A stretch of 64,000 nucleotides of DNA, from positions 96,476 to 160,475 of the forward strand of contig NZ_VEIO01000003.1 of NCBI RefSeq assembly GCF_007680605.1, read 5' to 3'. Below are positions 27,462 through 37,074 of the stretch, piece after piece. Numbering within the stretch: the stretch's first letter is position 1; every line of letters begins with the position of its first letter. The DNA comes from Paenibacillus xylanexedens (GTDB taxonomy: Bacteria > Bacillota > Bacilli > Paenibacillales > Paenibacillaceae). The notes beneath the pieces were generated by a model. It ran no database searches. It saw only the letters and a list, made by a program, of their open reading frames with translations, and was not told the DNA's origin. The position numbers and the translations under genes are program-made.

Positions 27462-27561
27462 GAAAAAACCACCTGAATCAGCACGCCACAGCGTGTCTGT
27501 TTGAACTGCCCTCCCTCGTTGGACACGATCGAACAGGTGGGATGCAGTTCAGCTTCAAGTG
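27462..27561 (-). ncRNA. Candidate structured small RNA, about 100 nt, family not recognised
   Basis: On the minus strand TATCAA/TTGATA (27591-27596), an 18-bp spacer and TAGGAT (27567-27572) predict a start near 27561. The predicted 5' sequence (arm from 27565, AAACCACUUGAA) pairs over 12 bp, including one G-U, with the 3' arm UUCAGGUGGUUU. Inside lie an 8-bp stem UGAACUGC/GCAGUUCA and a hairpin CACGC-UGUG-GCGUG, giving a three-way junction. The RNA ends in U6. An internal CCACCUG can also pair with the 3' CAGGUGG, so two folds compete. No downstream gene is close, favouring a stand-alone RNA over a leader. Confidence 0.5.
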
Positions 27562-27819
27562 GTTTCATCCTAGCTTACGATTCTTTATCGTATCAACTTT
27601 TTAATTTATTACGTACTAACTATGCCAAAGCTTCAAAGCTTACTCTTGCAAGCATGAGCCCACGGTTATTTTGATCTTCTCCATCTGTCGTTCAACCAAT
27701 GGGTATCTACATCAGTATTCAGCATCCGTTTTTCTTGAGTACTTGGGCACTACTGTATCTACAACACCAGCCATATCTATTCCAGCGTCCAGCTTATGCC
27801 TTCTGCGAACGAACGTACA

Positions 27820-29322
27820 TTACTCTGTATCTGTATTTACAGTATCTGTGCCACAGTTCTCTCTCGTTTCCGGCAATGCCCAGACGGCCACCCCTCCGCC
27901 GCAGACGTGGAACGTAGCCCAGCCATCTTCCTCAATGGTGATCGAATCTTCACAACTACCGGTCATGTCTTCCCAGACTTCCCCGGCACGATGCTCCCCG
28001 ACAAACATTCTCTTTTCACCGTCATCCCCGTTCGAGATGACCACCGCACAACCGGAGCCTTCCATCTCTTCCACGCCGCGGCGAACCCAACCAATGGTGT
28101 TGGGATGATCGAAATAGTCTTCCTGCTCTCCATAGGCTTTGTTGCAACGAGCGGACAACAGAATGTCCAAAATCTCCTTTTTGCCCTCCACCGGGTCAGG
28201 TCCGCCAATCCCGTAATAATCGCCGTAAAAGACGACGGGATATCCGTCACGACGTAGCAGCGTCAGTGCATACGCGCTTGGCTTGAACCAATCGCCAACC
28301 CATGATTCCAAAGCCTCATGAGGCTGTGAATCATGGTTGTCCACAAAGGTGACCGCATGGGTTGGATGCGTCTGAACCAGGGTATCTTCAAAAATTTTGG
28401 AAAGATCGAAATTACGCCCCGCCAACGAGGCTTCGTGAAATTTATAGTGAAGCGACACGTCAAACAAGTCAATTTGATAATCCACCGTATCTAAAAAGGT
28501 ACGACAGGCATCCAGGTTTGGATTCCAGAACTCACCGACGATGTAGAAATCCTGCCCGCGTTTGCGGATCATCTCTGCTGCAAATTCTTTAACAAACTCA
28601 TGGTTTATATGTTTGATCGCGTCCAGTCGGAACCCGCCGCATTGCAACGTATCGATCAGCCACTTCCCCCACTCAATCATCTCATGCCGTACATCCGGGT
28701 GGTTATAATCTATATTGGCAAACATCAGATAATCGTAGTTGCCAAACTCATCATCGACGTTTTCATTCCAGGTTTTGTTCTCGCCGGCAATGCGGAACAC
28801 ACCCGTACGTTCTTCTTTTGCATCAAAATCGGTGCCGTTGAAGTGTTCGGATGTCCATTTGAAGGAAGAATATTCATTGCCCCGGCCTGGAAATGTGAAC
28901 TTCGTCCAGCCTTCAATCTCGAATGGTTCGGAAATCTCCTTCGTCCGGTCGTTGGGATCAACCTCAATCACCTTAAAGACTTCCTTCTCATCTGCTCCGG
29001 CCTTATGATTCATTACGAGATCCACATAAACGACAATGCCGCTCTTCTGACATTCTGCGATGGCTTCCACCAGTTCCTGCTTGGTGCCATATTTCGTGCG
29101 TACCGTACCCTTTTGATCAAATTCACCCAGATCGTACAGATCATATATGCCATAACCTGTATCCTCTGCAGACACTGCCTTCGTTACAGGAGGCACCCAT
29201 ACGGAGTCTATGCCTTTTGCTTTCAGTTCCGGGGCCATGTCAGCCAGTCGTTTCCAATGATCGCCGTCTGCAGCCAAATGCCATTCAAAAAACTGCATCA
29301 TCGTATGATTTTTCTTCATCAC
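27820..29322 (-). CDS. Cytoplasmic alpha-amylase, GH13
   Basis: Hydrolyses alpha-1,4 glucans inside the cell; there is no signal peptide. The GH13 conserved regions are all present: VYVDLVMNHKAGAD, GFRLDAIKHINH (nucleophile Asp), FYIVGEFWNP (acid/base Glu) and TFVDNHDSQP (transition-state Asp). The 500-residue length and QFFEWHLAADGDHWKRL opening match the intracellular AmyS/AmyA-like subfamily. GGAGG lies 7 bp before GTG 29322 and 10 bp before ATG 29319; either may be used. The C-terminal 15-20 residues after VWALPE are an extra acidic tail. Confidence 0.93.
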   Translation of the reverse strand: MMKKNHTMMQFFEWHLAADGDHWKRLADMAPELKAKGIDSVWVPPVTKAVSAEDTGYGIYDLYDLGEFDQKGTVRTKYGTKQELVEAIAECQKSGIVVYVDLVMNHKAGADEKEVFKVIEVDPNDRTKEISEPFEIEGWTKFTFPGRGNEYSSFKWTSEHFNGTDFDAKEERTGVFRIAGENKTWNENVDDEFGNYDYLMFANIDYNHPDVRHEMIEWGKWLIDTLQCGGFRLDAIKHINHEFVKEFAAEMIRKRGQDFYIVGEFWNPNLDACRTFLDTVDYQIDLFDVSLHYKFHEASLAGRNFDLSKIFEDTLVQTHPTHAVTFVDNHDSQPHEALESWVGDWFKPSAYALTLLRRDGYPVVFYGDYYGIGGPDPVEGKKEILDILLSARCNKAYGEQEDYFDHPNTIGWVRRGVEEMEGSGCAVVISNGDDGEKRMFVGEHRAGEVWEDMTGSCEDSITIEEDGWATFHVCGGGVAVWALPETRENCGTDTVNTDTE

Positions 29323-29523
29323 AAACCGACCTCCTTGATTTGCATTCGAAGCGGACCGCGGAACGGATAGGGTATCGCCGTTGTTCGTTCGTGCTAACCA
29401 AGTTATAACCCGATTACCCTATGTTTCAATCATGAAAATGAAAGAATGTTAAGAAATTCAAAGAAAATTTTTCGTAAACCAATGAAAACAACACGATAAA
29501 GACATAAAAAAACGTAAACGTCA

Positions 29524-31842
29524 TCAAATCCGTTTATAATCCATCCATTCGTCAGGTAAAAGAGAACGATACGGCTCCTGCATGAAACGGTCATCCACTA
29601 GCACAAGCACACCCTTATCTTCTTCCGTTCGAATGAGCCTGCCCCCGGCCTGAAGCACTTTATTCATGCCCGGAAATACATAGGCGTAGTTAAAGCCGTT
29701 GCGGCCCGACTTGTCAAAATAATCCTTCAGCACGTTGTTCTCCAGACCGATCTGCGGAAGCCCTGCACCTACAACGACAACGCCATTCAGACGGTCTCCC
29801 GGCAGATCGACTCCTTCGGAGAACACGCCGCCCATTACGGCAAAAACAAGACGTGTGCGCTCAGGATGCGGCTGAAACGCCGCCAGGAACTGCTCTCGCT
29901 CCTGCTCGTTCATGCCCTGCTCCTGCATCACCGTATCCGCATCGCTGGCCCCCGGAAGCTGTGTATATGCTTGATAAATCTCACGCATGTACGGATAGGA
30001 AGGGAAAAAGACCAGCAGATTGCTACGCGGCCACTCGGATACGAGTTGTTGTAACATCTCGGCAATCGGGCGTTTGGACCGCTCCCGGTCTTTATAACGT
30101 ACAGACAGAGGCATGAGCCGCACATCCAGCTGTTCTCGGTTGAACGGAGACGGAATCTGCAGGGTGTAGTCCTCTTCCTCTGCTCCCAGCATATCGCGGT
30201 AATACCGAAGAGGTGACAAGGTTGCCGAGAAATGAATGGTTGAGCGGAAACCCTTCGCCGTCTGACGCAGTAGCAAAGACGGGTCCAGACAGAACAGTTT
30301 CACCCGTACCTCGCTTCGTACACACTCTGCATAGGTGATAAAACGCTCGTCATATAACCTGGCAATTCGTACGAAGTTCTGCGCTGTAAAATAGGCATCA
30401 AGCAACAGCTGATCCGTCTCAGCATGGCCAGACCCACCCTCGGCCAGACATTGCTCCGCCACCATGACAAATGGCTCAAGCCGTTCAATCAGTTCCTCTG
30501 GTGCTTCTTGCTGTATGATCTTGCCCTCTTCTCCGCCGTTTTTACGAAGGGTGATCAGATACTTGTCGATGGCTCCGGTATAATCCACAATCGCTTTGGC
30601 GGCAGGTACACTGCTGTCCAGCGTCTGGAACTCTCTTTTGACATCCAGAAATACGGCTTTTTCCAGCTCTGCCGAGAACATCATACGCCCACGATCCACC
30701 AGATTATGCGCCTCATCCACCAGCAGCACCGTCTTGCGCTTCTGTTCCTCCAACATACGTTTGAGGGAGATACGCGGATCAAAAATGTAGTTATAATCGC
30801 AGATCACCGCATCGGCTGCATATGCCGCATCCAGCGAAAACTCAAACGGACACACCCGATGTTTGCGGGCATACTGCTCAATAACGGGCCTTGTCATCAA
30901 CGTTTCATGTTCCAGCATGTCCAGCACAGCACCATTAATTCGGTCATAATACCCTTCACACATGCCGCACTGTCCCGTGTCGCAGGCTTCCTCGTCTTTG
31001 AAACAAATTTTATCCTTCGCCGTCAGGCTGATGACATGCATGTTCAACCCTTCCGCCTGCATCCGGGCAAAAGCTTCCTCCGCCGCCACTCTCGTTGTCG
31101 TTCTCGCGGTCAGGTAGAACAAACGGCTGGCCTCGCCTTCACCGATGGCTTTCACCGTAGGAAAGAGCACGGACATGGTCTTACCGATGCCTGTAGGCGC
31201 TTTGGCCATAAGTCCCTGTCCTTCACGAATCGTTTTGTACACTGCGCCTGCCAGCTTACGCTGTCCTTCCCGGTATTTGCGAAAAGGAAACGGAAGCTCG
31301 CGCACACTAACGTCCCGCTCCGCTTCATAGGCAGCAATCATCTCCGCATACGGTGCATATCCGGCGATAACTTCTGCCGCAAACTGCTCCAGCTCCTGCC
31401 GCTCCGCCATGCGGCGAAACCGCCGCTCTTCACCCGTCACCGAATGCACATACGTCAACTGCACCTGCATCCGAGGCTCACCATGCTGCACGGCATACAT
31501 ATAGGCATACATCTTCGCCTGGGCCCAGTGCACGTCGAGGCCACCTTCCAGCTCGTCCAGGTTACCCGCCGTGGATTTGATCTCATCCACCGTTAATTGA
31601 CCCTCCAGGCGAATCAAGCCGTCACATCGCCCTTCAATGACGTAGGTCAAATCCCCATGTTGAAGCTCGGCTTCCAGTACTACTTCTTTTAAATCCTCTT
31701 CGGTATATGCCTTCTGCACACGCTGATGGATTCGCGTTCCCTCCTGCATCGAGGCATTGGTGCGGAATCCCGGACGGATGCTGCCGCTCCGATAAACATA
31801 CTCGACCAGCGGCCTGACTGATATCCGAATTGTTGTTTTCAT
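29524..31842 (-). CDS. DinG/XPD-type Fe-S DNA helicase with N-terminal PD-(D/E)XK nuclease-like domain
   Basis: About residues 1-170 look like a Cas4/RecB-type nuclease: IEGRCDGLIRLEG and VDEIKST supply the Asp and Glu-x-Lys, followed by Gln in HWAQAKMYAY. The helicase part has Walker A KAPTGIGKTMS, a cysteine cluster (CFKDEEACDTGQCGMC and later RVCPFE) fitting an XPD-like 4Fe-4S site, DEAH as VDEAHNLVDRG, and C-terminal motifs VFSEGVDLPGDRL and QAGGRLIRTEEDKG. A DNA repair or replication-restart role is likely. It is not obviously co-transcribed with its neighbours. Confidence 0.9.
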   Translation of the reverse strand: MKTTIRISVRPLVEYVYRSGSIRPGFRTNASMQEGTRIHQRVQKAYTEEDLKEVVLEAELQHGDLTYVIEGRCDGLIRLEGQLTVDEIKSTAGNLDELEGGLDVHWAQAKMYAYMYAVQHGEPRMQVQLTYVHSVTGEERRFRRMAERQELEQFAAEVIAGYAPYAEMIAAYEAERDVSVRELPFPFRKYREGQRKLAGAVYKTIREGQGLMAKAPTGIGKTMSVLFPTVKAIGEGEASRLFYLTARTTTRVAAEEAFARMQAEGLNMHVISLTAKDKICFKDEEACDTGQCGMCEGYYDRINGAVLDMLEHETLMTRPVIEQYARKHRVCPFEFSLDAAYAADAVICDYNYIFDPRISLKRMLEEQKRKTVLLVDEAHNLVDRGRMMFSAELEKAVFLDVKREFQTLDSSVPAAKAIVDYTGAIDKYLITLRKNGGEEGKIIQQEAPEELIERLEPFVMVAEQCLAEGGSGHAETDQLLLDAYFTAQNFVRIARLYDERFITYAECVRSEVRVKLFCLDPSLLLRQTAKGFRSTIHFSATLSPLRYYRDMLGAEEEDYTLQIPSPFNREQLDVRLMPLSVRYKDRERSKRPIAEMLQQLVSEWPRSNLLVFFPSYPYMREIYQAYTQLPGASDADTVMQEQGMNEQEREQFLAAFQPHPERTRLVFAVMGGVFSEGVDLPGDRLNGVVVVGAGLPQIGLENNVLKDYFDKSGRNGFNYAYVFPGMNKVLQAGGRLIRTEEDKGVLVLVDDRFMQEPYRSLLPDEWMDYKRI

Positions 31843-31993
31843 ACGATCACCCGTTCTGCTAGTAGTGGTTCTACTTTATCACGAAACAGGCTCCTCTAAC
31901 CAGATTTTTGGCAAATTGGACTCGTCCGTTCCCGTATGCTATGTTGGGTTGTATAAGTTGAACTAGATCACGAAAGTATAGTCAAACTTATGA

Positions 31994-32527
<534 letters not shown>

Positions 32528-32779
32528 AGATAGTGGAGTGAAGTTCGCGAGTTACGCTTAAGTAGAACTGCTGGAGCTAGGATTTCAGAGACCCTGGTTG
32601 AGCATTCATACCGCCGAGTTCAACAGCCACAAAACATGACGTTGCGGGGTTGCTCACAAATCTGAATCGCAGAGTATGGGACTCTCGCATAAGCATGAAT
32701 TGCGAAGTAAGTGGTGCGAAGTTACGAGTTGGCATCAACGCAGAAGTGTAACATGAACCATCTCGTATTCATTGAAGTT
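32528..32779 (+). other. Gap after hmoB, no gene seen
   Basis: First part of a 734-bp gap between convergent genes (32528-33261). It holds no convincing frame, strong hairpin or promoter. A repeat element, a hairpin at 33007 and a T/A-rich low-complexity stretch to 33261 fill the rest. Confidence 0.4.
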
Positions 32780-32923
32780 CTAACGATCTCAGGAGAGTTA
32801 TTTTGAAAAATTTTGCATTATTTTCTTTAAAATAGCCTCCTTTCGCTAAAATAAGCTCTCTCCTGATCGTTAGATTTTGAACGTGTGCTTGAACTCCCAA
32901 ATAAGGCTTTCTGAGATCGTTAG
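32780..32923. repeat. Three-copy CTAACGATC element
   Basis: One forward motif (32780-32804) and two reverse motifs (32849-32873 and 32899-32923). The reverse pair is spaced by 50 bp and the inner pair by 69 bp. This is the plan of the 195-bp elements with a 1-bp deletion and no outer forward copy at the expected 32730. Confidence 0.75.
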
Positions 32924-33006
32924 CGCATTTCCTCATCCTTTATTCAGGTTTATTCAACTTTATTCAGGATTCAGGAAAGCCTCAGTTACCCTTCATCGAA
33001 AAAATC

Positions 33007-33050
33007 AGTACCCGCAATCCAGAACTGAAACAGACTGAATTACGGGTACT
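33007..33050. terminator. Long-stem hairpin between convergent genes
   Basis: AGTACCCGCAAT and ATTACGGGTACT pair over 12 bp with one mismatch around a 20-nt loop. There is no strong U-tract; a bidirectional terminator role is likely from its position. Confidence 0.45.
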
Positions 33051-33261
33051 TACATTTATACTTTAGTTATACGTATACCACGTTCCAGTACCAGCTCAAA
33101 TTCCAGCACCAGCACCCCATTCATATCCATATCTAACTCAGCACTAGCACCATAACTCCGCTCTTATACTTCTTAACTTTACTCCATCTATGATTTTTTA
33201 CTTTTATAGTTTAGGTGTTCTCAGCAGCCTAGTTGCTCTACATCCGATACAGTGCTTCAAC

Positions 33262-33933
33262 TTACAACGGACGCAATGCCACGGATTCACGCGCATTCAA
33301 CTGCTCCACCATAGCCAGCCATTCCTGCGGTTTGTTTGGCAACACAGCATAGTATCGATTTAGGAAATCGGACACCAAGCTGGCTGGCAGTTGCGCAAGA
33401 GACTCATCGCCCGGCATAAAGCACAGGTCCAATCCTCCCACGGCTTCACCGTCGCCTTGCCAGGATGGATGAACATAAGGGAAGTCCAGACGCTGATAAC
33501 CCAGATGGGACAACACTTCGCGGCGCACGTACGGGTCCATCGGTTTGATGCCGCCAAACGCGTGATCCTGAGTCAAATATGGATTGTAGATTTCGGCAAA
33601 CATGCCAAACAACGACTTGCCATTGGCAGCAGCGAGCTGCTGAAGATCCAGCTTGCGGCGATTCGCCAAGAATGCGCCGATTCCCAAGCCTTCTCGTCCG
33701 ATAATCGTAAAATCAGTCATGGCCACGTTCCAGTCCTCGTAGTAACGGTACTCCGTCGCACCAACCACTTGGCCTTCATGTACAGCGACAAACACCCGAA
33801 TGCCCGGGTCTTCCAATGGTTCAGCCCATAACGGGAAATCCAGCACTTCCTCTGGCGGGAAAATTTCCTGCATCAGCTTGTGCATTTGAGCGAACAGCGG
33901 GTCCTGAATGGATGTAATACGTGTAAATTCCAT
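33262..33933 (-). CDS. GNAT-family N-acetyltransferase
   Basis: About 223 aa. The N-terminal half shows a GNAT core (FVAVHEGQVVGATEYRYYED then TDFTIIGREGLGIGAFLANRRKLD with an acetyl-CoA-like GxGIG loop). The C-terminal half is longer than in minimal GNATs and ends with a helical segment. ATG 33933 has GGGAGGAA upstream and replaces the 19-residue-longer frame at 33990. The substrate is unknown. Confidence 0.75.
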   Translation of the reverse strand: MEFTRITSIQDPLFAQMHKLMQEIFPPEEVLDFPLWAEPLEDPGIRVFVAVHEGQVVGATEYRYYEDWNVAMTDFTIIGREGLGIGAFLANRRKLDLQQLAAANGKSLFGMFAEIYNPYLTQDHAFGGIKPMDPYVRREVLSHLGYQRLDFPYVHPSWQGDGEAVGGLDLCFMPGDESLAQLPASLVSDFLNRYYAVLPNKPQEWLAMVEQLNARESVALRPL

Positions 33934-34093
33934 AGATAAATTCCTCCCTATTTCAAGTATGTATTCGGTGAAATCGCCGATTGCAGTCATTCATTCTAAC
34001 GTATAGCAATCTCAAGAACATCAGCACGATTGAATTTTTATTAAAAACCCACAAAATTTAAAGCTGGATGCGCACATGGAAGTAACAACTTCC

Positions 34094-34774
34094 CTATTTA
34101 AACGGATTGCGCCACTCCATCAGAGCCGCGTAATGACAAGATTCCTCGTCATCCAGATAATCGGCAGTCACTCCAACAGGCATACGCCCGCATCGTAGCA
34201 GAAAAGAAATAACCGGGTCATGCCTCTCTCCATCGGCAACCTGATCCAGATACTGTTGTGCTGACATTTGCTCGGATACCCGGTGATATCCCGGCATCCG
34301 CCCTGCCCCAAGCAAACGATCCATCCCCTGTGCAATGACAAGATGGTACATCGCCTGCATCATGAGCTGGGCGAGCCCCCACTTCCGATATTTCGGCCGG
34401 ACGCAGAGGTCAACAATGTATAACGTGTTCCCATCCGGCTGGTGATTGCGGATATATCCATCATCGGTGACCTCTGCCCACGTATGGCTGGATGGGTGCG
34501 CAGCATCCCACTGCATTCGAAGTGAAGTCATTGAGCCAGCCAGTTCCCCATTCACCTCGATGCAGATGGCTCCTTCAGGATAATGCTGAATATGGCTACT
34601 GAGTTGCTCTTGGTTCCAAAGAAGTTCCTCCGGATATGGTGGTGGGAAGCTCTCTGCCTGTATACGAATAAGCTCTTCAAAGTCATGGGCCGCATAATTG
34701 CGGATGACCGCTTTAGCTCTACCCAGTTTGTCACTGCCACCCGCTGCCGTTATCAGCATTTCTTTGACATACAT
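34094..34774 (-). CDS. GNAT-family N-acetyltransferase
   Basis: A 226-residue protein. AVIRNYAAHDFEELIRIQAESFPPPYPEEL is the substrate-side helix pair and YIVDLCVRPKYRKWGLAQLMMQAMYHLVIAQG is the acetyl-CoA loop (R-x-x-W-G-x-A variant of RGxGxG). The C-terminal half contains a basic GAGRMPGYHRVSEQM stretch. It is encoded 50 bp downstream of the C-N hydrolase gene on the same strand, so the two are probably one operon. Such GNAT/carbon-nitrogen hydrolase pairs, sometimes fused, are seen in other bacteria. GGAGGGG precedes the start. Confidence 0.82.
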   Translation of the reverse strand: MYVKEMLITAAGGSDKLGRAKAVIRNYAAHDFEELIRIQAESFPPPYPEELLWNQEQLSSHIQHYPEGAICIEVNGELAGSMTSLRMQWDAAHPSSHTWAEVTDDGYIRNHQPDGNTLYIVDLCVRPKYRKWGLAQLMMQAMYHLVIAQGMDRLLGAGRMPGYHRVSEQMSAQQYLDQVADGERHDPVISFLLRCGRMPVGVTADYLDDEESCHYAALMEWRNPFK

Positions 34775-34824
34775 CCCGCTTAACCCCTCCTTTGTCTAAC
34801 TCTACTCGGCTTCCAAAAACAGAT

Positions 34825-35682
34825 CTACTCCCAATCGGTGTACAGATCTGTACGGCGGTCACGCCAGGTTGTTACTGAGCCCCGTTCACGTACCTCGTAG
34901 AGCAAATCCAGATCGAGATCGGCGGTTACAATCATATCGTTGTTAATCTCACCCTCAGCCAGAATGCCACGCGGAGGGAATGGTACATCATTCGGGGTAA
35001 TGATCGCAGCTTGTCCATAATTGGCACGCATGAAATCCACTGTAGGCAGATGGCCCACCGTTCCGGTTAATACAACGTAAATCTGATTCTCCACCGCACG
35101 AGCATGACTCGTATACCGTACCCGGTAAAATCCGTGGCGGTCGTCCGTACAAGAAGGACAGAAAATCACGTCTGCTCCCTTGGCTTTCGCCATACGTACA
35201 ATTTCGGGAAATTCAATATCGTAACAGGTCAGCATCGCAATGCGGCCTTTGTACGTATCAAACACTTCCAGTCCGTCACCCGCAGCCATGTTCCACTCGG
35301 TCACTTCGGTAGGCGTAATATGAATTTTGGCCTGGCGTGCAATTCGTCCATCCGGGTAGAACATATGCGCCGTATTATACAGCTTGCCTTCCTTCCGAAT
35401 AACGTGAGTGCCCCCGATGAGATGCATATTGTATTTGGCAGCAAGGGAGACGAACAACTGCTCATATTGCCCTGTAAAATCAGGCAAATCTTCAATCGTT
35501 AACGCATTTCCTTCTGCGTCTCCAATGGACATTAATTGGGTTGTGAAAAATTCAGGAAACAGCACAAATTCCGTCCCGAATTCGTCAGCTGTCCGTATGT
35601 AATGCTCCGCTTGAGCGGCAAATTCCTCAAATGAACGGATTGTCTGCAATTGATATTGCACAGCGGATACCCGCAGTTTCAT
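34825..35682 (-). CDS. Carbon-nitrogen hydrolase (nitrilase superfamily)
   Basis: Hydrolyses a non-peptide C-N bond, probably an amide. The triad is visible: Glu in FVLFPEFFTTQ, Lys in RQAKIHITPTE and Cys in VIFCPSCTDD. The CYDIEFPE and RYTSHARAVENQIYVVLTGTVG segments are also typical. Length is normal at 285 aa. It lies just upstream of a GNAT gene with short spacing. The order and pairing suggest that the two act on one amine/amide substrate, but which one is unknown. Confidence 0.88.
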   Translation of the reverse strand: MKLRVSAVQYQLQTIRSFEEFAAQAEHYIRTADEFGTEFVLFPEFFTTQLMSIGDAEGNALTIEDLPDFTGQYEQLFVSLAAKYNMHLIGGTHVIRKEGKLYNTAHMFYPDGRIARQAKIHITPTEVTEWNMAAGDGLEVFDTYKGRIAMLTCYDIEFPEIVRMAKAKGADVIFCPSCTDDRHGFYRVRYTSHARAVENQIYVVLTGTVGHLPTVDFMRANYGQAAIITPNDVPFPPRGILAEGEINNDMIVTADLDLDLLYEVRERGSVTTWRDRRTDLYTDWE

Positions 35683-35823
35683 AAGTCCACACCCCCACTA
35701 GTATTTGTGTTTATATTGTATCAATGATCCGATGATTTATCTAATGCTATAGCTATGGGGATAAGCCGATTTAGCAACGATACCTACGATACTCATCCAT
35801 CTACATCATGCACAATTTTATAC

Positions 35824-35856
35824 AAAAAAGCCTCTTCATATTATGAAGAGACTTTT
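35824..35856 (-). terminator. Terminator after the 36-kb lipoprotein gene
   Basis: Minus strand: AAAAGTCTCTTCAT-AAT-ATGAAGAGGCTTTTTT, a strong stem with a U-tract, also usable from the plus side. Confidence 0.75.
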
Positions 35857-35919
35857 AGTAGACTCATTTATCCAATCAATCCCTAAAACTAATTTATTCA
35901 ATTCAATGCCTAAACTAAT

Positions 35920-36651
35920 TTACTCAATATCCGAACGTTTCGCAATATTGCCGTCACCAAAGATGATTTGATCCATCTCAAACTCAACCTTGATTTTTTC
36001 TAAAGGTGTCTCCCTAAGCTCAGTATCTTTATCCATAAACTGATTTAATTCGAAACTACCCTCATAAGACGTGGAAGCTCCGGCTTTGATAGGTTCATCA
36101 TATTTAACGTTTAGTGACTTGATCTCATTATCAAACATGTCTTTGAAGGTAATGACTCCCTGAAACCCTTTAATATCCTTGTCCGAAATGTTTTTCAAGT
36201 CAAGCGTCATATGTATAACGTCGCTGAATATCCATTTTTTCGTGTCTTTCAATGTCACACTTTTTTTGATTAAACCAACCTGTACAGACTCATCCAACAG
36301 TTTTAGTTCACTTTGTTTTTTTGCTTCAGCTTCTTCCTGTTTTCTTTTGATTTCTTCCTGTCTCTTCTTCTCTTCTTCCTCAAGCTTCAGCTGTCTTTGC
36401 TTCTCATCGGTTATAATTTGACCCACCGTTTTAGTAGAAAGATCCGTATTGCTACCCATTGAATATAAGATAGCCTTCCCCAAGAGATCTTTATCTTCTT
36501 GCGTGATTTCAGTGCTATTTTTAATATCATCGGGTACTGTTTCTGAGTATAGTTTTTCGGTTAACGGCTTACCACAAGCTACCAGCATAATCGTCATCAA
36601 ACCAATCACTATAGACAACTTGAATCCTTTATTTGCAGTACGTTTCTTCAA
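35920..36651 (-). CDS. Hypothetical lipoprotein with coiled coil (TTG start)
   Basis: Signal peptide with lipobox LVACG (Cys at about 26), then a helical region with a highly charged coiled coil (about residues 82-120, Lys/Glu/Gln-rich), then a beta-rich domain (about 125-215). The latter (DVIHMTLDLKNISDKDIKGFQGVITFKDMFDNEI) looks like the small beta-sandwich found in many Firmicute lipoproteins. The start codon is TTG with AAAGGG upstream. The gene is more AT-rich than its neighbours. Function is unknown. Confidence 0.7.
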   Translation of the reverse strand: MKKRTANKGFKLSIVIGLMTIMLVACGKPLTEKLYSETVPDDIKNSTEITQEDKDLLGKAILYSMGSNTDLSTKTVGQIITDEKQRQLKLEEEEKKRQEEIKRKQEEAEAKKQSELKLLDESVQVGLIKKSVTLKDTKKWIFSDVIHMTLDLKNISDKDIKGFQGVITFKDMFDNEIKSLNVKYDEPIKAGASTSYEGSFELNQFMDKDTELRETPLEKIKVEFEMDQIIFGDGNIAKRSDIE

Positions 36652-36964
36652 CTTTGCACAACCCTTTCGAATTAAGAATAATTGGCATCTCTTTTGAAAT
36701 TCGAGCTACATATAACATACTTCATACTTCACATGTCACAGGTGGTAAATATATGTAATTACCGCGAACTCTACTCTGTATATTTTCCACAGACTTCAAA
36801 TCATCTAACTTCTGAACGCTCAGACACCAACCCATTTTTAACTTATCTTTTTCCGGAAATCTTGTATGCTTCCCTTACTAGTATCTTCCTAATACACACC
36901 CCCTCAGTAACTTTATATCGGTTGGAATGACAATAAAATTAGAAGAAAAGATCGATAAAACTGG
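36652..36964. other. AT-rich gap with no recognised gene
   Basis: The first 313 bp of the 423-bp gap between the lipoprotein and cidR-like genes. The short frames here have no ribosome sites or family resemblance. It presumably holds the lipoprotein promoter on the minus strand. Confidence 0.35.
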
Positions 36965-37008
36965 AAAAAGCCCGTTAATCAGATCATTAGTGATTGAGTA
37001 ATGGGCTT
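36965..37008 (-). terminator. Terminator after cidR
   Basis: Minus strand: GCCCATTA...TGATTAACGGGC followed by TTTTT. Confidence 0.65.
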
Positions 37009-37074
37009 CTGACCATTCATAACGGAACTCCAAACGATAACTAACCTATGGATGCTCAGGCTCAAGGATCGACC

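Noticed and set aside
28600..29370. 256-codon frame opposite the alpha-amylase gene
   Set aside because: Antisense to the catalytic region of the amylase; no start signal and no recognisable domain.
30424..31596. 390-codon open frame on the plus strand opposite the helicase gene
   Set aside because: It lies wholly antisense to a gene with clear helicase motifs, has no ribosome site and its protein (His/Arg/Phe-rich) has no family resemblance.
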